From Actinomadura nitritigenes (GTDB taxonomy: Bacteria > Actinomycetota > Actinomycetes > Streptosporangiales > Streptosporangiaceae), in assembly GCF_017573545.1 (NCBI RefSeq), contig NZ_JAGEOK010000011.1, positions 62,001 through 126,000 of the forward strand: a stretch of 64,000 nt of DNA, read 5' to 3'. Shown piece after piece: positions 62,480 to 64,000 of the stretch; within the stretch, counting starts at the first letter, position 1, and each line of letters starts with the position of its first letter. The notes below the pieces were generated by a model. That model saw only the letters and a program-made list of their open reading frames with translations. It had not been told where the DNA came from and searched no databases. The position numbers were made by a program, and so were the translations under genes.

Positions 62480-64000
62480 CAGAGCCTCCTCCAGGAGCGG
62501 CCGTCGCGCGCCATCAGCTCGTCGGCGCTGTCGGGCCCGTAGCCGCCGGACGGGTACTGGTCGAGGCCGCCGCGGCTCGCCCAGTACTCCTCGATCGGGT
62601 CGAGGATCCGCCAGGACAGCTCGACCTCCTCCTGCCGCGGGAACAGCGGCGGGTCGCCGATCAGCACGTCGAGCAGCAGCCGCTCATAGGCCTCCGGGGA
62701 CGCCTCCGTGAACGACTCGCCGTAGGCGAAGTCCATGTTCACGTCGCGGATCTCCATCGAGGTGCCGGGCACCTTCGAGCCGAACCGGACCGTGATGCCC
62801 TCGTCCGGCTGCACCCGCATCACCAGCGCGTTCTGCCCGAGCTCCTCGGTGTCGGTGTGCGAGAACGGCAGGTGCGGCGCCTGCTGGAACACCATCGCCA
62901 CCTCGGTCACCCGGCGGCTGAGCCGCTTGCCGGTGCGCAGGTAGAACGGGACCCCCGCCCAGCGGCGGTTGTCGATGTCCAGCTTGACCGCCGCGTAGGT
63001 CTCGGTGCGCGAGTCGGCCGGGATGCCGTCCTCCTCCAGGTAGCCCTTGACGCTCACGCCGCCCTGCCAGCCCGCCGCGTACTGGCCGCGCGCGGTGGAG
63101 ATCGTCAGGTCGCCCGGCACCCGTACCGACGACAGGACCTTGGCCTTCTCGGCGCGGACGGCCTCGGCGCTGAAGGAGGTCGGCTCCTCCATCGCCGTCA
63201 GCGCCAGCAGCTGCAGCAGGTGGTTCTGGATGACGTCGCGGGCGGCGCCGATGCCGTCGTAGTAGCCGGCCCGGCCGCCGATGCCGATGTCCTCGGCCAT
63301 CGTGATCTGGACGTGGTCGACGTACGAGCGGTTCCAGATCGGCTCGAACATGGAGTTCGCGAACCGCAGCGCCAGGATGTTCTGCACCGTCTCCTTGCCG
63401 AGGTAGTGGTCGATCCGGAAGATCGACTCCTCGGGGAAGACGCGGTGCACCGTGTCGTTCAGCTCCAGCGCCGTCTTCAGGTCCCGGCCGAAGGGCTTCT
63501 CGATCACCACCCGCCGCCAGGCGCCCTCCTTGCGGTCGGCCAGCCCGCTGCGCTGCAGCTGCTCCACCACCTGCGGGAAGAACTTCGGCGGGATCGACAG
63601 GTAGAACGCATAGTTGCCGCCGGTACCGCGGCTCTCGTCCAGCTCCTTGACGGCCATCGACAGGGCGTCGAAGGCGCCCGGGTCGCTGAACTCGCCGGGG
63701 ACGAAGTGCATGCCCTCCGAAAGGTGCGTCCACACGTCCTCGCGGAACGGGGTCCGCGCGTGCGCCTTCACCGATTCATAGGCGATCTGGCGGAAATCCT
63801 CGTTCTCCCAGTCGCGGCGGGCGAAACCGACCAGCGAGAAGCCCGGCGGCAGCAGCCCCCGGTTCGCGAGGTCGTAGATCGCCGGGAGCAGCTTCTTGCG
63901 CGACAGGTCCCCGGTGACCCCGAACAGCACGAGCACGCACGGCCCGGCCACCCGCGGCAGGCGCTTGTCGCGCGGGTCCCGGAGCGGATTGGCTGCGTCG
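62479..64000 (-). CDS. zwf: Glucose-6-phosphate dehydrogenase, 5' end outside window
   Basis: First enzyme of the oxidative pentose phosphate pathway, producing NADPH. 506 residues are visible. The frame stays open to the window edge and reads NPLRDPRDKRLPR before the in-window GTG 63951, matching the usual N terminus of actinobacterial Zwf, so the true start is just beyond 64000. Visible: the coenzyme loop GVTGDLSRKKL, the substrate-site RIDHYLGKE and the YAVKLDIDNRRWAGVPFYLRTGKRL-like stretch (in part). tal and tkt are expected upstream, outside the window. Confidence 0.97.
   Translation of the reverse strand, partial: DAANPLRDPRDKRLPRVAGPCVLVLFGVTGDLSRKKLLPAIYDLANRGLLPPGFSLVGFARRDWENEDFRQIAYESVKAHARTPFREDVWTHLSEGMHFVPGEFSDPGAFDALSMAVKELDESRGTGGNYAFYLSIPPKFFPQVVEQLQRSGLADRKEGAWRRVVIEKPFGRDLKTALELNDTVHRVFPEESIFRIDHYLGKETVQNILALRFANSMFEPIWNRSYVDHVQITMAEDIGIGGRAGYYDGIGAARDVIQNHLLQLLALTAMEEPTSFSAEAVRAEKAKVLSSVRVPGDLTISTARGQYAAGWQGGVSVKGYLEEDGIPADSRTETYAAVKLDIDNRRWAGVPFYLRTGKRLSRRVTEVAMVFQQAPHLPFSHTDTEELGQNALVMRVQPDEGITVRFGSKVPGTSMEIRDVNMDFAYGESFTEASPEAYERLLLDVLIGDPPLFPRQEEVELSWRILDPIEEYWASRGGLDQYPSGGYGPDSADELMARDGRSWRRL

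Overview
This window is about 72-75 % GC DNA, and nearly every gene uses G/C-rich third positions. It carries several genes that are hallmarks of actinomycetes: the RNA polymerase partner RbpA, the glucose-6-phosphate dehydrogenase assembly protein OpcA, a WhiJ-type XRE / DUF397 / histidine-kinase-like ATPase set, and a 7Fe-type ferredoxin. I read it as chromosome of a filamentous actinomycete. A member of the Streptosporangiales such as Actinomadura is a plausible guess, but the genus is not proven by what I can see. I found no insertion sequence, integrase, tRNA, rRNA or CRISPR array.

Layout. (1) 1-4.5 kb: pgk (cut by the left edge), tpiA, secG, rbpA and a von Willebrand A / solute-binding lipoprotein-like gene, a conserved housekeeping block. 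(2) 4.7-17.2 kb: an Lrp regulator with an EamA exporter; glyA under a ZTP-type riboswitch that lies inside the end of the exporter gene; a methyltransferase; an ACT-GNAT acetyltransferase; a carboxymuconolactone decarboxylase-like protein; an FAD oxidase; a MarR-controlled divergent module (exported amidohydrolase versus marR, compact P450 and PEP-mutase-like enzyme); and an amino-acid racemase facing an XRE-cupin regulator. (3) 17.3-32.2 kb: a two-operon catabolic locus. The minus operon encodes a class III CoA-transferase, a CitE-like lyase, a cyclase-family hydrolase and an MmgE/PrpD protein. The plus operon encodes a complete branched-chain-type ABC importer, a second MmgE/PrpD protein, an Asp/Glu-racemase-family protein, a fumarate-reductase-like flavoprotein, a dihydropyrimidinase-like amidohydrolase and an IclR regulator. 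Two IclR-like palindromes lie between the operons. (4) 32.2-41.9 kb: a metallophosphoesterase, a MocR regulator with a striking 15-bp repeat tract, bioB, a Tat-exported cholesterol-oxidase-like flavoenzyme, an APH-like kinase, an SDR/TetR pair and the ATPase-XRE-DUF397-DUF397 set. (5) 41.9-56.5 kb: many regulator/target pairs (LacI/MFS, TetR/methyltransferase, PadR/SGNH hydrolase, MarR/DHA2 exporter, NarL-type two-component system) plus two secreted hydrolases. (6) 56.5-59.2 kb: a hemerythrin-DUF2249 protein divergent from ferredoxin, a SufR-like regulator and a membrane protein, probably for Fe-S or nitric oxide stress. (7) 59.2-64 kb: an L,D-transpeptidase lipoprotein, then pgl-opcA-zwf read leftwards, with zwf cut by the right edge.

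How it fits together. The two ends of the window are central carbon metabolism blocks (lower glycolysis and the oxidative pentose phosphate entry). From memory these lie only a few genes apart in streptomycetes. The roughly 55 kb between them is mostly regulator-plus-target modules, which suggests a gene-acquisition spot. Promoters follow one pattern: a TAnnnT hexamer 6-8 nt before the start codon, meaning leaderless mRNA, seen at about 17 genes, mainly regulators and their divergent targets. Operon-internal genes instead overlap by ATGA/GTGA/TTGA. Most convergent pairs have fewer than 20 bp between stop codons. No stretch longer than 300 bp lacks a gene; the longest gaps (53543-53798, 21565-21801, 4539-4758) are described through their regulatory features.
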